A DNA stretch of 64,000 nucleotides from Brevibacterium sp. p3-SID960 (GTDB taxonomy: Bacteria; Actinomycetota; Actinomycetes; Actinomycetales; Brevibacteriaceae): assembly GCF_025144725.1 (NCBI RefSeq), contig NZ_JALXKS010000010.1, forward strand, positions 8,150 to 72,149, read 5' to 3'. The translations under genes and the position numbers were made by a program. Positions 44,376-53,514 of the stretch are shown piece after piece. Every line of letters starts with the position of its first letter. The stretch's first letter is position 1. The notes beneath the pieces are model-generated. The model had not been told where the DNA came from, searched no databases, and saw only the letters and a program-made list of their open reading frames with translations.

Positions 44376-45482
44376 TCAGGCTGAGCTCGGGTGCCGGCTG
44401 GCGGCGATGCGGACGACATGGTCGGCCGCGACAGCAGCACCAGACCGCAGGCTGCGCAGGCGCCGTCCATGGGATGCGGCGTTCTCGTGCACAGCGCTGT
44501 TCGTCAGCAGCGCAGCGATCGCAGCCGCCAGCCTGCGCGGACGCGCCCACGGCCGCAAGCGCATCCCCAGACCGCGAGCTCTGAGCACATCGCCGATCCC
44601 GGCTTCATCCGAGACCGGGTTGACCGGCAGAACGAGGACCGGGATGCCGTGGGCGAGTGCCTTGAACGTCGTCGAATGGCCGCCATGCCCGATGAGCAGA
44701 TCCACCTGCGGCATGAGCGCGGCATGATCGAGCCAGCCGTGCACCTCGACATTGCCCGCGCCGCTGAGTGGATCGGTGAATGCTGCGCTGCCGGTGGTGA
44801 CGATGCCATCGACGGGCAGGTGGGAAAGCGCTTCGATGACGCGCCGGTAGATCGGCCGCATGCCCGGCCAGTCCGTCGTCGACAGTGAGACGAGGACACG
44901 GGGGCGGTGCCCAGATGCGCGTGGGCTCGGAGGGGACGCCTGTTCGGTCGATCCAGTCCACGTCCAGTGGCTCAGCACTGGATCGCGGCTGCCGGGGTCG
45001 AGTTCGGCATCGGTGAGCATGAGCCGTACCGCGGCCTGGTCCCAGTACATGCTCAGGCTCACACCGAACAGGCCGAGGCTCGTGGCGGTGAATGGGTGAT
45101 ACAGCCGGGACCAGTACGCGCCGACGGTGTGAGCAAGGACGGCGACCGGGATGCCGGAGGCGAGGGCGGCGCGCAGCGGAGTGAGCAGCAGGCAGTCAAC
45201 GGCAACGACATCCGGCTGGCTGGAGGCGATGATCGCCGCAGCGTCGTTGCGAGCGTTCCGGCTGGCAGTGATTCCGGCGATCGACGCGATCCGCGTGATA
45301 CCCATTCCCGAGACGGGGCCGGCGGCGATCCCTGCCGGGAAGCGCGGCTGGGCGAATGCGGATTCGCCAGCGGCCAGGCCGGCGACTTCGATATCCCAGC
45401 CTCTGCCGGCCAGCTCCTGCGCCACAGCAAGGACCGGCGGGACATTGCCCCCGAGGTCAGCGGTGAAGAAGAGTGCCTTCAC
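44376..45482 (-). CDS. Glycosyltransferase, GT1/MGT type
   Basis: A 368-residue GT-B enzyme that resembles macrolide and UDP-glucuronosyl-type transferases. The N-terminal domain starts KALFFTADLGGNVPPVLAVA. The donor site is DLLIGHGGHSTTFKALAHGI and PVLVLPVNPVSDEAGIGDVL, the usual H-rich loop and its acidic end. The acceptor is unknown and no biosynthetic cluster is nearby. The GTG start has GAGAGGA upstream. Confidence 0.85.
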   Translation of the reverse strand: MKALFFTADLGGNVPPVLAVAQELAGRGWDIEVAGLAAGESAFAQPRFPAGIAAGPVSGMGITRIASIAGITASRNARNDAAAIIASSQPDVVAVDCLLLTPLRAALASGIPVAVLAHTVGAYWSRLYHPFTATSLGLFGVSLSMYWDQAAVRLMLTDAELDPGSRDPVLSHWTWTGSTEQASPPSPRASGHRPRVLVSLSTTDWPGMRPIYRRVIEALSHLPVDGIVTTGSAAFTDPLSGAGNVEVHGWLDHAALMPQVDLLIGHGGHSTTFKALAHGIPVLVLPVNPVSDEAGIGDVLRARGLGMRLRPWARPRRLAAAIAALLTNSAVHENAASHGRRLRSLRSGAAVAADHVVRIAASRHPSSA

Positions 45483-45751
45483 TGCCGCATCCTCTCGCTA
45501 TCGGTATCGGGAGCTGGATCGCACGCGCTGGTGCGTTCTTCGCTCAGGTTACTGCAGCAGTGCCGGTCACCGCGGTCGAGCGGGATCTCCGCGAATGCGC
45601 AGACCCGACTGCACGACCGCCGAGACACCGCACGCACGTGCGCATGCATGCAGCCGACCCCGAAACCCGGAACGGTGACGCGCAAGATCGCCGCTGAAGC
45701 AGAAAGAAGCCTCGGGACATCGAATGAACGATGTCCCGAGACTTCACAATG
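45483..45751. other. Intergenic region between the glycosyltransferase and tRNA-Val
   Basis: A 269-base gap without a recognisable gene. It contains the tRNA-Val terminator (45700-45740) and, further on, the promoter of the glycosyltransferase. Nothing else stands out. Confidence 0.5.
45700..45740 (-). terminator. Intrinsic terminator of tRNA-Val
   Basis: A perfect 12-bp stem (CTCGGGACATCG at 45711-45722 with its complement at 45729-45740) is followed on the minus strand by GCTTCTTTCT. Confidence 0.85.
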
Positions 45752-45825
45752 TGGGCCCAGAGGGACTCGAACCCCCGACCCTCTCGGTGTAAACGAGATG
45801 CTCTAGCCAACTGAGCTATAGGCCC
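45752..45825 (-). tRNA. tRNA-Val (TAC)
   Basis: Minus-strand cloverleaf with acceptor GGGCCTA/TGGGCCC, anticodon loop TTTACAC (anticodon TAC) and T-arm GGTTCGAGTCC. CCA is not encoded, and a terminator follows. Confidence 0.96.
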
Positions 45826-45879
45826 TCAGCCGGAGTCGCCTCCGGCCGGACAACAGTATGCCATACGAGCAAGCCGGGA

Positions 45880-45929
45880 CGCGCCCAGCGGCACGACCCG
45901 GCTTTCGCGCCCAGCGGCACGACCCGGCT
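45880..45929. repeat. Direct repeat of 24 bp, two copies
   Basis: The unit at 45880-45903 recurs exactly at 45906-45929, separated by TT. It lies between tRNA-Val and the end of the acyl-CoA ligase gene. The unit starts CGCGCCCAGCGGCACG. Confidence 0.95.
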
Positions 45930-45936
45930 CTCCCGC

Positions 45937-47448
45937 TCACCGGTCGCGCAGTTCGCGCTTGAGGATCTTGCCCGAGGTGTTCTTCGGCAGCTCCTGAACG
46001 AAGTGCACGGCCTTGGGCACCTTGAACGGTGCCAGACGGCCCTTGACGTGGTCGACCACCTGCTCCTCAGTGATCTCGCCCTTCGGTACGACGAACGCGG
46101 TGATCGCCTCGATCCACTTGTCATCGGGCATGCCGACGACTGCGACCTCGGCCACGGCATCGAGTTCGAAGATCGCGTCCTCGACCTGGCGGGAGGCCAC
46201 CAGCACGCCACCGGTGTTGATGACGTCCTTGACCCGGTCGACGACCTCGATGAAGCCCTGGTCATCGGCCACTACGAGGTCACCGGAGTGGAACCAGCCA
46301 CCCCGCAGCGCCTCTTCGGTCGCTTCGGGCTTGTTCCAGTACTCGCGCATGAGCTGCGGGGACCGGTAGACGATCTCGCCCTGCTCACCGGGGGCGACTT
46401 CCTTGCCCGTAGGGTCGACGACGCGGGCGTCGACGAACAGCACCGGCCGGCCTGCCGAGCCGGGATGATCGTCGTGCTCCTCGGGCCGGAGCACCGTGCA
46501 CAGCGGTCCGAGCTCTGACTGGCCGAAGCAGTTGTAGAAGCCGAGCTCCGGAAGATGCTCGCGCAGCTTCTTCAGCACCGGGCCGGGCATGATCGATGCG
46601 CCGTAGTAGGCCCGCTTGAGGCTGGAGAGATCGCGTGCGAAGAACGCCGGGGTGTTCGCCAGCGCCACCCATACCGTCGGCGCAGCGAAGAATGAGGTGA
46701 TCCGCTCGGCGGCGAAGATCTCGATGAGCTCAGCCGGCACCGGAGCAGGCACGATGACGTTGTATGAGCCCTTGAGCAGGCTCGGCAGCAGGAACACGTG
46801 CATCTGCGCTGAGTGGTACATCGGCAGCGCGTGGACCTGCCGGTCTTCAGCAGAGAAGTCGAGGACGTCAAGGCAGCTGAGGTATTCATGCATGAGCGAC
46901 CGGTGCGTCATCACTGCGCCCTTGGGTGCCGAGGTGGTTCCCGAGGTGTAGAGCAGCTGGACGGCGTCGGTGTCGATGACATCGAACTCGCCGTCGGCGA
47001 CTGGCTCGACATCTGCAGCGGTGGCGACCGGCACCAGGCCATCCATCGTCAGGCGCTGGGCGGCCCGGCCGGCCTCGGTGTTCTCGACATGCTCCATGAG
47101 GTCGGCATCAGCGATGACGACACCGGCGCCGGAGTCGGTGAGGATGTACTGGAGCTCGTCCTCCTTGAGCTGATAGTTCACCGGCACGTGGATAAGGCCG
47201 GCCCGCGCGGCAGCGAGGAACACGATGAGATACAGGTCGGAGTTCTTGCCGTAGGCGGCGACGCGCTCACCCTTGCTGAGTCCGAGTGAGACCAGATGCC
47301 GGGCCACGGCGGTGACGGCGACATCGAGCTGCGGGTAGGTCCACGTGCGGTCGGCGAAGACGACGCCGACCCGGTCGGCGTTGCGGCGTGCGGACCGGGC
47401 CACCGCATCGGCGATGGTGCTGGCATTCAGGGCGGTGATGTGATTCAT
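45937..47448 (-). CDS. Acyl-CoA synthetase (AMP-binding family)
   Basis: A 503-residue acyl-activating enzyme that adenylates a carboxylic acid and joins it to CoA. The phosphate-binding loop is YTSGTTSAPKGAVMTH. The adenylate motif GWFHSGDLVVADDQGFIEVV and hinge DRVKDVINTGG follow, and the C-terminal Lys lies in LPKNTSGKILKRELR. The chain specificity is open: fatty or aromatic acids are possible. A CATAAT box ends about seven bases before the ATG, so the transcript may be leaderless. No fatty-acid oxidation genes are next to it. Confidence 0.93.
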   Translation of the reverse strand: MNHITALNASTIADAVARSARRNADRVGVVFADRTWTYPQLDVAVTAVARHLVSLGLSKGERVAAYGKNSDLYLIVFLAAARAGLIHVPVNYQLKEDELQYILTDSGAGVVIADADLMEHVENTEAGRAAQRLTMDGLVPVATAADVEPVADGEFDVIDTDAVQLLYTSGTTSAPKGAVMTHRSLMHEYLSCLDVLDFSAEDRQVHALPMYHSAQMHVFLLPSLLKGSYNVIVPAPVPAELIEIFAAERITSFFAAPTVWVALANTPAFFARDLSSLKRAYYGASIMPGPVLKKLREHLPELGFYNCFGQSELGPLCTVLRPEEHDDHPGSAGRPVLFVDARVVDPTGKEVAPGEQGEIVYRSPQLMREYWNKPEATEEALRGGWFHSGDLVVADDQGFIEVVDRVKDVINTGGVLVASRQVEDAIFELDAVAEVAVVGMPDDKWIEAITAFVVPKGEITEEQVVDHVKGRLAPFKVPKAVHFVQELPKNTSGKILKRELRDR

Positions 47449-47569
47449 ACCACCGATTATGCGCTAGGGCCTGCAGTGCTCTGCACGGGGGTCTCGTCTG
47501 ATGTCGGTCGGCCTGCGGCTAGCACGGACAGGCTCATCATGGCGAATGTTCTCAGCAGCTGAAATGTAT

Positions 47570-47575
47570 TACGGT
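47570..47575 (+). promoter_or_regulatory. -10 box for the leaderless nif3 gene
   Basis: TACGGT ends six bases before the ATG at 47582. No ribosome-binding site is visible. Confidence 0.5.
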
Positions 47576-47581
47576 ATCCGC

Positions 47582-48436
47582 ATGGGCTCACCTCGCGTTT
47601 CGGACATCGTCAGCATCTGCGACTCGCTTTGGCCTCCGGCCTACGCAGAGCCCTGGGACAGCGTCGGGCTCGCTGTCGGCGACCCGTCTGCTGAGGTCTC
47701 CCACATCCACCTCGCACTCGACCCGATGGATGCCGTCATCGCCGAGGCGAAAGACCTCGGAGCAGACTTCCTCTTCACCCATCACCCGCTGCTGCTGCGC
47801 GGGATCACCTCCGTGGCAGCCGACACTCTCAAGGGCGGGGCCATCACGGAACTCATCCGTGCCGGCATCGCCCAGTACAACGCCCACACCAACGCCGACT
47901 CCGTCATCGGAGGGGTCTCCGACGTGCTGGCTGAGGCGATCGAACTGACCGGACTCACCCCGCTCGTCCAGCACAGCGACGCCCCTGCCGGAGTGGGTCT
48001 CGGCAGGGTCGGAACCCTGTCGGCTCGGGTGAGCGTGCGCGAGCTCGCCGCCCGCCTGGCCGAAGCCGCACCGGCAACCGCCACCGGCATCCGCATCGCC
48101 GGCGACCCCGAAGTTCAGGTCGAGCGGGTGGCCGTGCTCGGGGGAGCAGGGGACTCACTGTTCGGCGAAGTCCGCGCCACCGACGCCGAGGCCTACATCA
48201 CCTCCGACCTGCGCCACCACCCGGCCACCGAAGCCCGGGACACCGCCCACCGGCGCGCCGCCGGCACCCCGCATCTCATCGACATCTCCCACTGGGCAGC
48301 CGAATCCATGTGGATGACCAGAGCCGCCGCACAGCTGCGCGAACGGCTGACCGCCGGCGGCATGGACGCGACGGTCACAGTCTCGGAGATCTCGACCGAC
48401 CCGTGGACGGAGCGCATCGGACAGGCAGGTGAATGA
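47582..48436 (+). CDS. Nif3-like dinuclear metal centre protein, short form
   Basis: A 284-residue Nif3/YbgI family protein, which forms hexamers with a di-metal site of unknown activity. Metal ligands are in FLFTHHPLLLRG, NAHTNADSVIGG and the C-terminal DISHWAAESMW. The ~100-residue insert of the long (YqfO) form is missing. That insert is encoded separately at 11970. The ATG at 47582 is chosen from the -10 box six bases upstream. It precedes the zinc-ribbon gene, as in many actinobacteria. Confidence 0.92.
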   Translation: MGSPRVSDIVSICDSLWPPAYAEPWDSVGLAVGDPSAEVSHIHLALDPMDAVIAEAKDLGADFLFTHHPLLLRGITSVAADTLKGGAITELIRAGIAQYNAHTNADSVIGGVSDVLAEAIELTGLTPLVQHSDAPAGVGLGRVGTLSARVSVRELAARLAEAAPATATGIRIAGDPEVQVERVAVLGGAGDSLFGEVRATDAEAYITSDLRHHPATEARDTAHRRAAGTPHLIDISHWAAESMWMTRAAAQLRERLTAGGMDATVTVSEISTDPWTERIGQAGE

Positions 48437-48437
48437 C

Positions 48438-49178
48438 ATGACAGCAAGCACGACAACACTGAGTACAGACGAGCAGCAGGCGCTCAACGCCTGGATCGAA
48501 ACCGCAGCGGCCTCACGCAGAACCGAGCACGAGGCGAAGCAGACCGACCTCATCGCCCGTCTGCGGCAGCTCGCCGGCGAGCACCAGGCGACTGCCGCGA
48601 TGCTCAAAGAACTCGAAGCAGCCCTGGCCAGCTACCGCAAACAGACCGCTGAGATCGATGCCGACGTCGAAGCCCGCAGCACCCGCATCGAGCAGATGCG
48701 CGATGCCCTCAACTCCGGCGAAGGGCTGACGAGCCGCGACCTCGTGGCACTGCAGTCCGATATCGACACCGCGATCGCGGCCAAGGGCGAACGCGAGAAC
48801 GACCAGCTCGAAGTGATGAGCGAAGTCGATGACCTCACTGAGCGCATCAGCACCGTCACCGAGGACCTCAATCAGATCGCTGCCACCGGCAAGCAGCTGC
48901 AGGCCGAGCGCGCCGAACGCGCCGCCGAACTGCAGTCACGCAGCGAAGAGCTCGCCGCCAAACGCCAGCAGATCGCCTCCCAGCTGCCTGGCCCGATCGG
49001 CAGCCGGCTGATGCAGGCATTCGCCGCCGGTCAGCCGACGGCCGCGCATGTCAGCGCCGGCTCCTGCGGTTCATGCGGCTCCCAGATCAGTGCCATGACC
49101 CTCGACCGACTCGGCGCCTCGGGATCCGGAGCAACCGCCGACTGCGATGAGTGCGGCGCTCTGCTGCTGCACACTTGA
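48438..49178 (+). CDS. Coiled-coil zinc-ribbon protein (C4-type, DUF164)
   Basis: A 246-residue protein with long heptad-rich helices from about residue 20 to 185 (for example ELEAALASYRKQTAEIDADV) and a C-terminal zinc ribbon made by CGSCGSQIS and CDECGALL. The family is common in actinobacteria next to nif3 and is thought to act in nucleic-acid handling, but the function is not established. An in-frame GTG at 48429 is less likely than the ATG at 48438. Confidence 0.9.
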   Translation: MTASTTTLSTDEQQALNAWIETAAASRRTEHEAKQTDLIARLRQLAGEHQATAAMLKELEAALASYRKQTAEIDADVEARSTRIEQMRDALNSGEGLTSRDLVALQSDIDTAIAAKGERENDQLEVMSEVDDLTERISTVTEDLNQIAATGKQLQAERAERAAELQSRSEELAAKRQQIASQLPGPIGSRLMQAFAAGQPTAAHVSAGSCGSCGSQISAMTLDRLGASGSGATADCDECGALLLHT

Positions 49179-49195
49179 CCTGCACGTGAGTGTTC

Positions 49196-49966
49196 TCAGC
49201 CGGGCAGAACGATCGTCAGCTCGGCAGGCTTGCGCTTCGTGGCAGGGGTCAGCTCCGCCTCATAGTGCTTGCGCGCAGCCTTGAGCAGCGCCTCAGGAGT
49301 CTCCGGCAGGCCCGCCCTGCTGCGCAGCAGATGACCGGCGAGCTCGCCGCGCGTGAGCTTGGCGTTGTGGGAGACGACCGAGCGCTTGCCGTTCTTCTCC
49401 GTCACTGCGGAAACGGTCACGACCTGATCGACCGGCCCCGGCCAGGACTTGCGGTACTCCGTCGAGCGGCAGTCGAGGATGAGCTGACCGGCGAACTCCT
49501 CATCGAGGACCGGTGAGAGGCGCTTCTTCCACCATGTGGCGAGCACCCCATGCGCGGCGAGCTTCGTCTTCATCGACAGCCGGTAGGCAGGAATCGGATC
49601 ACCGGCTGCCAGGAGCCCGAACAGCGCTGAGGATACATAGACCTGCGAGAGACGTTCGCGAGCCTTGCCGCGCATACTCCCCGCATCGAGGGCGGCATAC
49701 AGGACCCCGGTGTAAGTCTCCAGCGCAGGAGCACAGGGGATCTCCGTCAGGTGCGTATTGCGCTCGACATCGTCCTGGAGGGAGAGCCCCACACCGAGCT
49801 GCTCGCAGGCATCGGGCTCAGCTGAGACCTCGGCGAGTGATTCGAGAACCTCGATGCGGGCACCGGTGAGCTCCGGGAAGCTCAGCTCATCGAAATCGAG
49901 CACCGGACCCGAGGCGGCAAGCGTCTTGCCCTCAGAGGGCGGCAGCAGAACAATCACGCCAGCCAT
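49196..49966 (-). CDS. yaaA: Peroxide stress protein YaaA
   Basis: A 256-residue YaaA/DUF328 family protein, which in E. coli lowers free iron during peroxide stress. It starts VIVLLPPSEGKTLAASG and has the conserved VYVSSALFGLLAAGDPIPAYRLSM block (split here: SALFGLLAAGDPIP and YRLSMKTKLA), then DCRSTEYRKSWP and SVVSHNAKLTRGELA. Of three in-frame ATG codons, 49966 has a GGAG at a good distance. The gene is convergent with the zinc-ribbon gene, 17 bases apart. Confidence 0.93.
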   Translation of the reverse strand: MAGVIVLLPPSEGKTLAASGPVLDFDELSFPELTGARIEVLESLAEVSAEPDACEQLGVGLSLQDDVERNTHLTEIPCAPALETYTGVLYAALDAGSMRGKARERLSQVYVSSALFGLLAAGDPIPAYRLSMKTKLAAHGVLATWWKKRLSPVLDEEFAGQLILDCRSTEYRKSWPGPVDQVVTVSAVTEKNGKRSVVSHNAKLTRGELAGHLLRSRAGLPETPEALLKAARKHYEAELTPATKRKPAELTIVLPG

Positions 49967-50049
49967 CGTAGCCATCTCCAGACCCCAACCTGCGTTCAGG
50001 TGCAGGTGAGGATGCGCACATCCGGTGCCTGTCGCCTCGGGCGCGGGCG

Positions 50050-50055
50050 TACACT
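50050..50055 (+). promoter_or_regulatory. -10 box of rnpB
   Basis: TACACT at 50050-50055 places transcription start at about 50062, one base before the first pair of the RNA. Confidence 0.55.
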
Positions 50056-50062
50056 GGAGGCC

Positions 50063-50434
50063 GAGGTCAGGTCGCCGGACGGTCGCGGCAGCAGATGCTG
50101 ACGAGGAACGTCCGGGCTCCACAGAGCACGGCGGTGGGTAACGCCCACCCGGGGCAACTCGCGGGACAGTGCCACAGAAAGCAGACCGCCGGCCATCGGC
50201 CGGTAAGGGTGAAAGGGTGGTGTAAGAGACCACCGGGTGCCAGGTGACTGGGATCGCACGGTAAACCCCGCCGGGAGCAAGATCGCACAGACAGCGCCTG
50301 ACGGCTGCTCGCTGAAGCTGTCGGGTGGATCGCTTGAGGGCACCGGCAACGGTGCTCCTAGACAGATGACCGTCACGCAGACCGGGGCGACCCGCCTGCG
50401 GACAGAACCCGGCGTACAGGCGGCCTGACCTCCC
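50063..50434 (+). ncRNA. rnpB: RNase P RNA, type A
   Basis: The catalytic RNA of RNase P, which matures tRNA 5' ends. The terminal helix P1 is formed by GAGGTCAGG (50063-50071) and CCTGACCTC (50424-50432). Conserved blocks are AGGAACGTCCGGGCTCCA near 50103, the CACAGAAA segment near 50173, GGTAAGGGTGAAAGGGTGG near 50201 and AGATGACCGTC near 50363, plus ACAGAACCCGGCG close to the 3' end. The order and spacing are those of bacterial type A RNAs. It lies downstream of the divergent yaaA. Confidence 0.95.
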
Positions 50435-50524
50435 CGTCTTTGCAGTCCTTTATACATTTGATACTCGTTCGCAGTGGGGTCTTGCTACGCTGTCAGCACG
50501 CCCCGCATCGAACGGAGAGCGCTG

Positions 50525-51623
50525 ATGTCCACCGCATCCCCGCTCGCACACACGTCAGCTCACAGCGCAAAGAAGCGCAGAAGCAAGAAGTCGCCCCTGC
50601 GCCGGGTGCTCACCGTGCTCGTGGCGATCGTGGCGATCATCGCGCTGGTCATCGTCGCTGTCGTCATCACCCGCATCATCAACCTCAGCCGGTTCCCCGA
50701 ATCCGGTGACGCGACGATGTCCGACCCGACGAACCTGTCGGTCTATCCCACCGATATTCCCGGTGTGAGCGTCTAGCACGTCACCGGCGAGTACCTCAAC
50801 GGATTCCACCTCAAGCCGGAAGACCAGACCTCGCGCGGGACGATCGTGACCTTCGGCGGCTCGGAGGGCTCCCCGGACTTCGCCAAGGCCCGGAGGCTGG
50901 CCGAAGCCGGCTATGACACCTATGCGCTGTTCTTCTTCGGCATGCCCAACCAGCAGCCGATGCTCTCCCAGGTGCCGCTGGAGAGCTTCGAAGAGGTCAT
51001 CAATCAGGTCGCGGCCACCAACGACGGCGGACCGCTGACGGTCATCGGCACCTCGAAGGGCGCTGAGTACGCCGCCAAACGCCGCCACCCGGTGCTCCGA
51101 TGACATCGACAACCTCATCCTCATCGCACCGAGCGCCTACAGCTTCCCGGGCCTGGGCCAGGAGCAGAACGCCTCCTCCTGGACGTGGCAGGGCGAGGAC
51201 GTCGAGATGATCTCCTTCCAAGGCGCCGGCTTCGGGCCGACGGCGACGATGTTCGCCCAGCTCATGCTCGCCTTCCCGGTCGCCTATGAGCCGGTCTACT
51301 CGGCTGCGGTGGCCGGTGCCGAGAATCCGGAGGCCGCCCGCATCCCGATCGAGGACTTCGACGGGAAGATCCTCGCGATCGCCGGCGGCAGCGACCGGAT
51401 GTGGGCATCGGCTGAGTACGCCGAGCTCATCGCCGCACACCACTCGGACACCGAACTGAGCATCCACCCTGAGGCAGGGCACGTCTTCGGGGCACCCCCG
51501 AAGCTGCTGGCCGGACAGATGGTCATCGACTCCGGCGGCAGCCAGGCGGCCAATGAGAAGGCACTCGAGGATGCCAACCAGGATCTCAGCCGGGTGCGGC
51601 AGGAGTGGCACGAGCACTCATGA
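50525..51623 (+). pseudogene. Broken alpha/beta hydrolase with membrane anchor
   Basis: From the ATG at 50525 (ribosome-binding site GGAGAG) one frame gives a Lys/Arg-rich start, a transmembrane helix (VLVAIVAIIALVIVAVVI) and a stop TAG at 50774-50776. The same frame resumes with GEYLNGFHLKPEDQTSRG and IVTFGGSEGSPDF, and the nucleophile elbow is GTSKGAEYA. Near 51075-51085 the frame shifts, and the rest continues in the next frame: DDIDNLILIAPSAYSFPG, the GGSDRMWASAEYA loop and His of PEAGHVFGAPP. The joined product of about 360 residues is an alpha/beta hydrolase of the acyl-CoA thioesterase/BAAT C-terminal type. Confidence 0.8.
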
Positions 51624-51628
51624 ACAGG

Positions 51629-52366
51629 TCAGTCCGGCAGGCGCAGCCAGGCAGGTGCCTGGGCCTGGAAATCACCGGCACCGAGGCGGTGGCCGGCTCC
51701 GGCTGGCAGGGCACCGAGCAGCGGGGCGATGGTCGTGAGCGCCTCACGGTTGTCGATATCGACCGGCAGGGCAGGATCAGGCCACGAGCCGATGACGATG
51801 CCAGTGACGTCCACGCCGCGGTGGGCCAGCGCTTCGGCGGTCAGTGCGGTGTGATTCTGTGTGCCCAGCCCTGAGCGGGCGACGATGACGGCACCGACCG
51901 GTTCACAGGATTCGACTGCCAGGGTGTGAGCGAGATCGGCTGCCGTGTGCCCGCCGAAGTCGACGAGCACCCCGCCGGCGCCTTCGATGAGGACATGGTC
52001 GGCGCTGGTCTGCGCAGCCAGCTCGCGGATGTACTCAGCGTGCTCACCGGCTGTCGGCAGGCTGGCGCCTTCGGCACGGGCGGCCGGGACTGGTGCCATC
52101 GGCAGGCGCAGGGTGGTGTGTGTGAACGTCTCGATGCCGGCCAGCCGGGCGATGATCTGCGCATCGGATTCGGTTACGACGTCGGAGTACTGTGCCTCCA
52201 ATTCGGTGCGCTCGGCATCATCGGGGCTGATGTGCCCGGTCTGCACGGGCTTGACCATGATGACCCGCCGCCCGGCCGCTGAGAGCGCTGCAGCCAGGGC
52301 GGCGGTCGCGATCGTCTTGCCGACACCGGTGTCGGTGCCGGTGACAAGCAGATACCGGGGGATCAT
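51629..52366 (-). CDS. bioD: Dethiobiotin synthetase BioD
   Basis: BioD closes the ureido ring of dethiobiotin with CO2 and ATP, the penultimate biotin step. The 245-residue protein has the P-loop GTDTGVGKT (residues 10-18), KPVQTG and IEGAGGVLVDF, all diagnostic. It is the last gene of the bioBAFD unit and its ATG overlaps the bioF stop (ATGA). Confidence 0.96.
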   Translation of the reverse strand: MIPRYLLVTGTDTGVGKTIATAALAAALSAAGRRVIMVKPVQTGHISPDDAERTELEAQYSDVVTESDAQIIARLAGIETFTHTTLRLPMAPVPAARAEGASLPTAGEHAEYIRELAAQTSADHVLIEGAGGVLVDFGGHTAADLAHTLAVESCEPVGAVIVARSGLGTQNHTALTAEALAHRGVDVTGIVIGSWPDPALPVDIDNREALTTIAPLLGALPAGAGHRLGAGDFQAQAPAWLRLPD

Positions 52367-53514
52367 GACCCGGTCACCTGAGCGCCGGCGACCAGGGATG
52401 CGCAGGCATCGGTGATCGCACGGATGCGGGTGCAGGCGCGTTCGAGTTCGGCGCTGCTGAGGCCGGCGCGGGCGGTCGGCCGCACCCGGGTGATGCCATC
52501 GGGGACCGACGGCGGGCGGAAGCAGCCGACGAGGATGCCCTCCTCGCGCAGCAGCGCCCGGGCCCGCACTCCGGATTCGGGGCTGGGCATCGGCACCGAG
52601 AGCACCGCACCGGCCGGGACCGGCACCTCGAGCGCGGCCGCCAGCTGAGCGCGGGCAGACGCCATGTCAGCGACCCGTTCTGGGGTGATGAGGTCGAGTG
52701 CGGCACGGGCGGCAGCGGCATTGGCCGGCGCCAGGCCGGTGTCGAAGATGAACGAGCGGGCGGTGTTGATCGCGGCATCGCGGATGAGCTCGCTGCCCAG
52801 CAGCGCACCGCCCTGCGAGCCGAGAGCTTTGGACAAGGTGGCGGTGACGACGAGCCGGTCGCGGTGAGCTGAGAGCTGGGCGGTTGCGCCAAAGCCGGTG
52901 TGCTCACCGGTGCCGGCGACCCCGAGGCCGTGAGCCTCGTCGACGAGCAGCATCCCATCGTAGCGAGCACACAGATCGAGCAGCGCGTCCAGATCTGCGG
53001 CATCGCCGAGGACGGAGTAGACCGATTCCACGATGACGAGTGCCTCGGGCTGGCGGCGTTCGGCCAGTGCGGCCTCGACGGCTGCCGTGTCGTTGTGGGC
53101 GACGATCTGCACCGGTGCCTTCGTCAGCCGGCACGCATCGATGAGCGAGGCGTGGTTGTGGGCGTCGGAGACGATGAGCGTATCCGGCCCAGCCAGTGTG
53201 GCCACCGCAGCGAGATTGGCCATATACCCGCTGGAGAAGGTGACGCAGGCCGGGTGGAGCAGACGCTCGGCCAGGGCGGCTTCGAGCGCGTGATGGGCTC
53301 GCGTCGTGCCGGTGACGAGCCGGGAGGCACGTGCCGAGGTGCCGAACTGCTCGATCGCCTCGATGGCCGCCGCACGCACCTGCGGGTGCTGGGACAGGCT
53401 GAGGTAATCGTTCGAGGCGAGGTCGAGACCGGTGAGCACCGGATCAGTGCGGTGCATATCAGCAGCCTGCCGTCGCTCACCGGCAGCCGCGAGCCGGGCG
53501 GCGATGGCGTTCAC
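52363..53514 (-). CDS. bioF: 8-amino-7-oxononanoate synthase BioF
   Basis: BioF joins pimeloyl thioester and alanine with PLP. The 383-residue enzyme has LASNDYLSLSQHPQVR, the PLP-stacking SDAHNHASLIDACR, the Asp/His of LLVDEAHGLGVAG and the PLP Lys in TATLSKALGSQGG. The GTG at 53514 overlaps the bioA stop (GTGA). Its presence shows that the strain makes biotin from a pimeloyl precursor, and not only from later intermediates. bioC, bioH and bioI are not in the window. Confidence 0.95.
   Translation of the reverse strand: MNAIAARLAAAGERRQAADMHRTDPVLTGLDLASNDYLSLSQHPQVRAAAIEAIEQFGTSARASRLVTGTTRAHHALEAALAERLLHPACVTFSSGYMANLAAVATLAGPDTLIVSDAHNHASLIDACRLTKAPVQIVAHNDTAAVEAALAERRQPEALVIVESVYSVLGDAADLDALLDLCARYDGMLLVDEAHGLGVAGTGEHTGFGATAQLSAHRDRLVVTATLSKALGSQGGALLGSELIRDAAINTARSFIFDTGLAPANAAAARAALDLITPERVADMASARAQLAAALEVPVPAGAVLSVPMPSPESGVRARALLREEGILVGCFRPPSVPDGITRVRPTARAGLSSAELERACTRIRAITDACASLVAGAQVTGS

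Noticed and set aside
49996..50457. Frames inside 50000-50450
   Set aside because: This region is the RNase P RNA. The frames are incidental.
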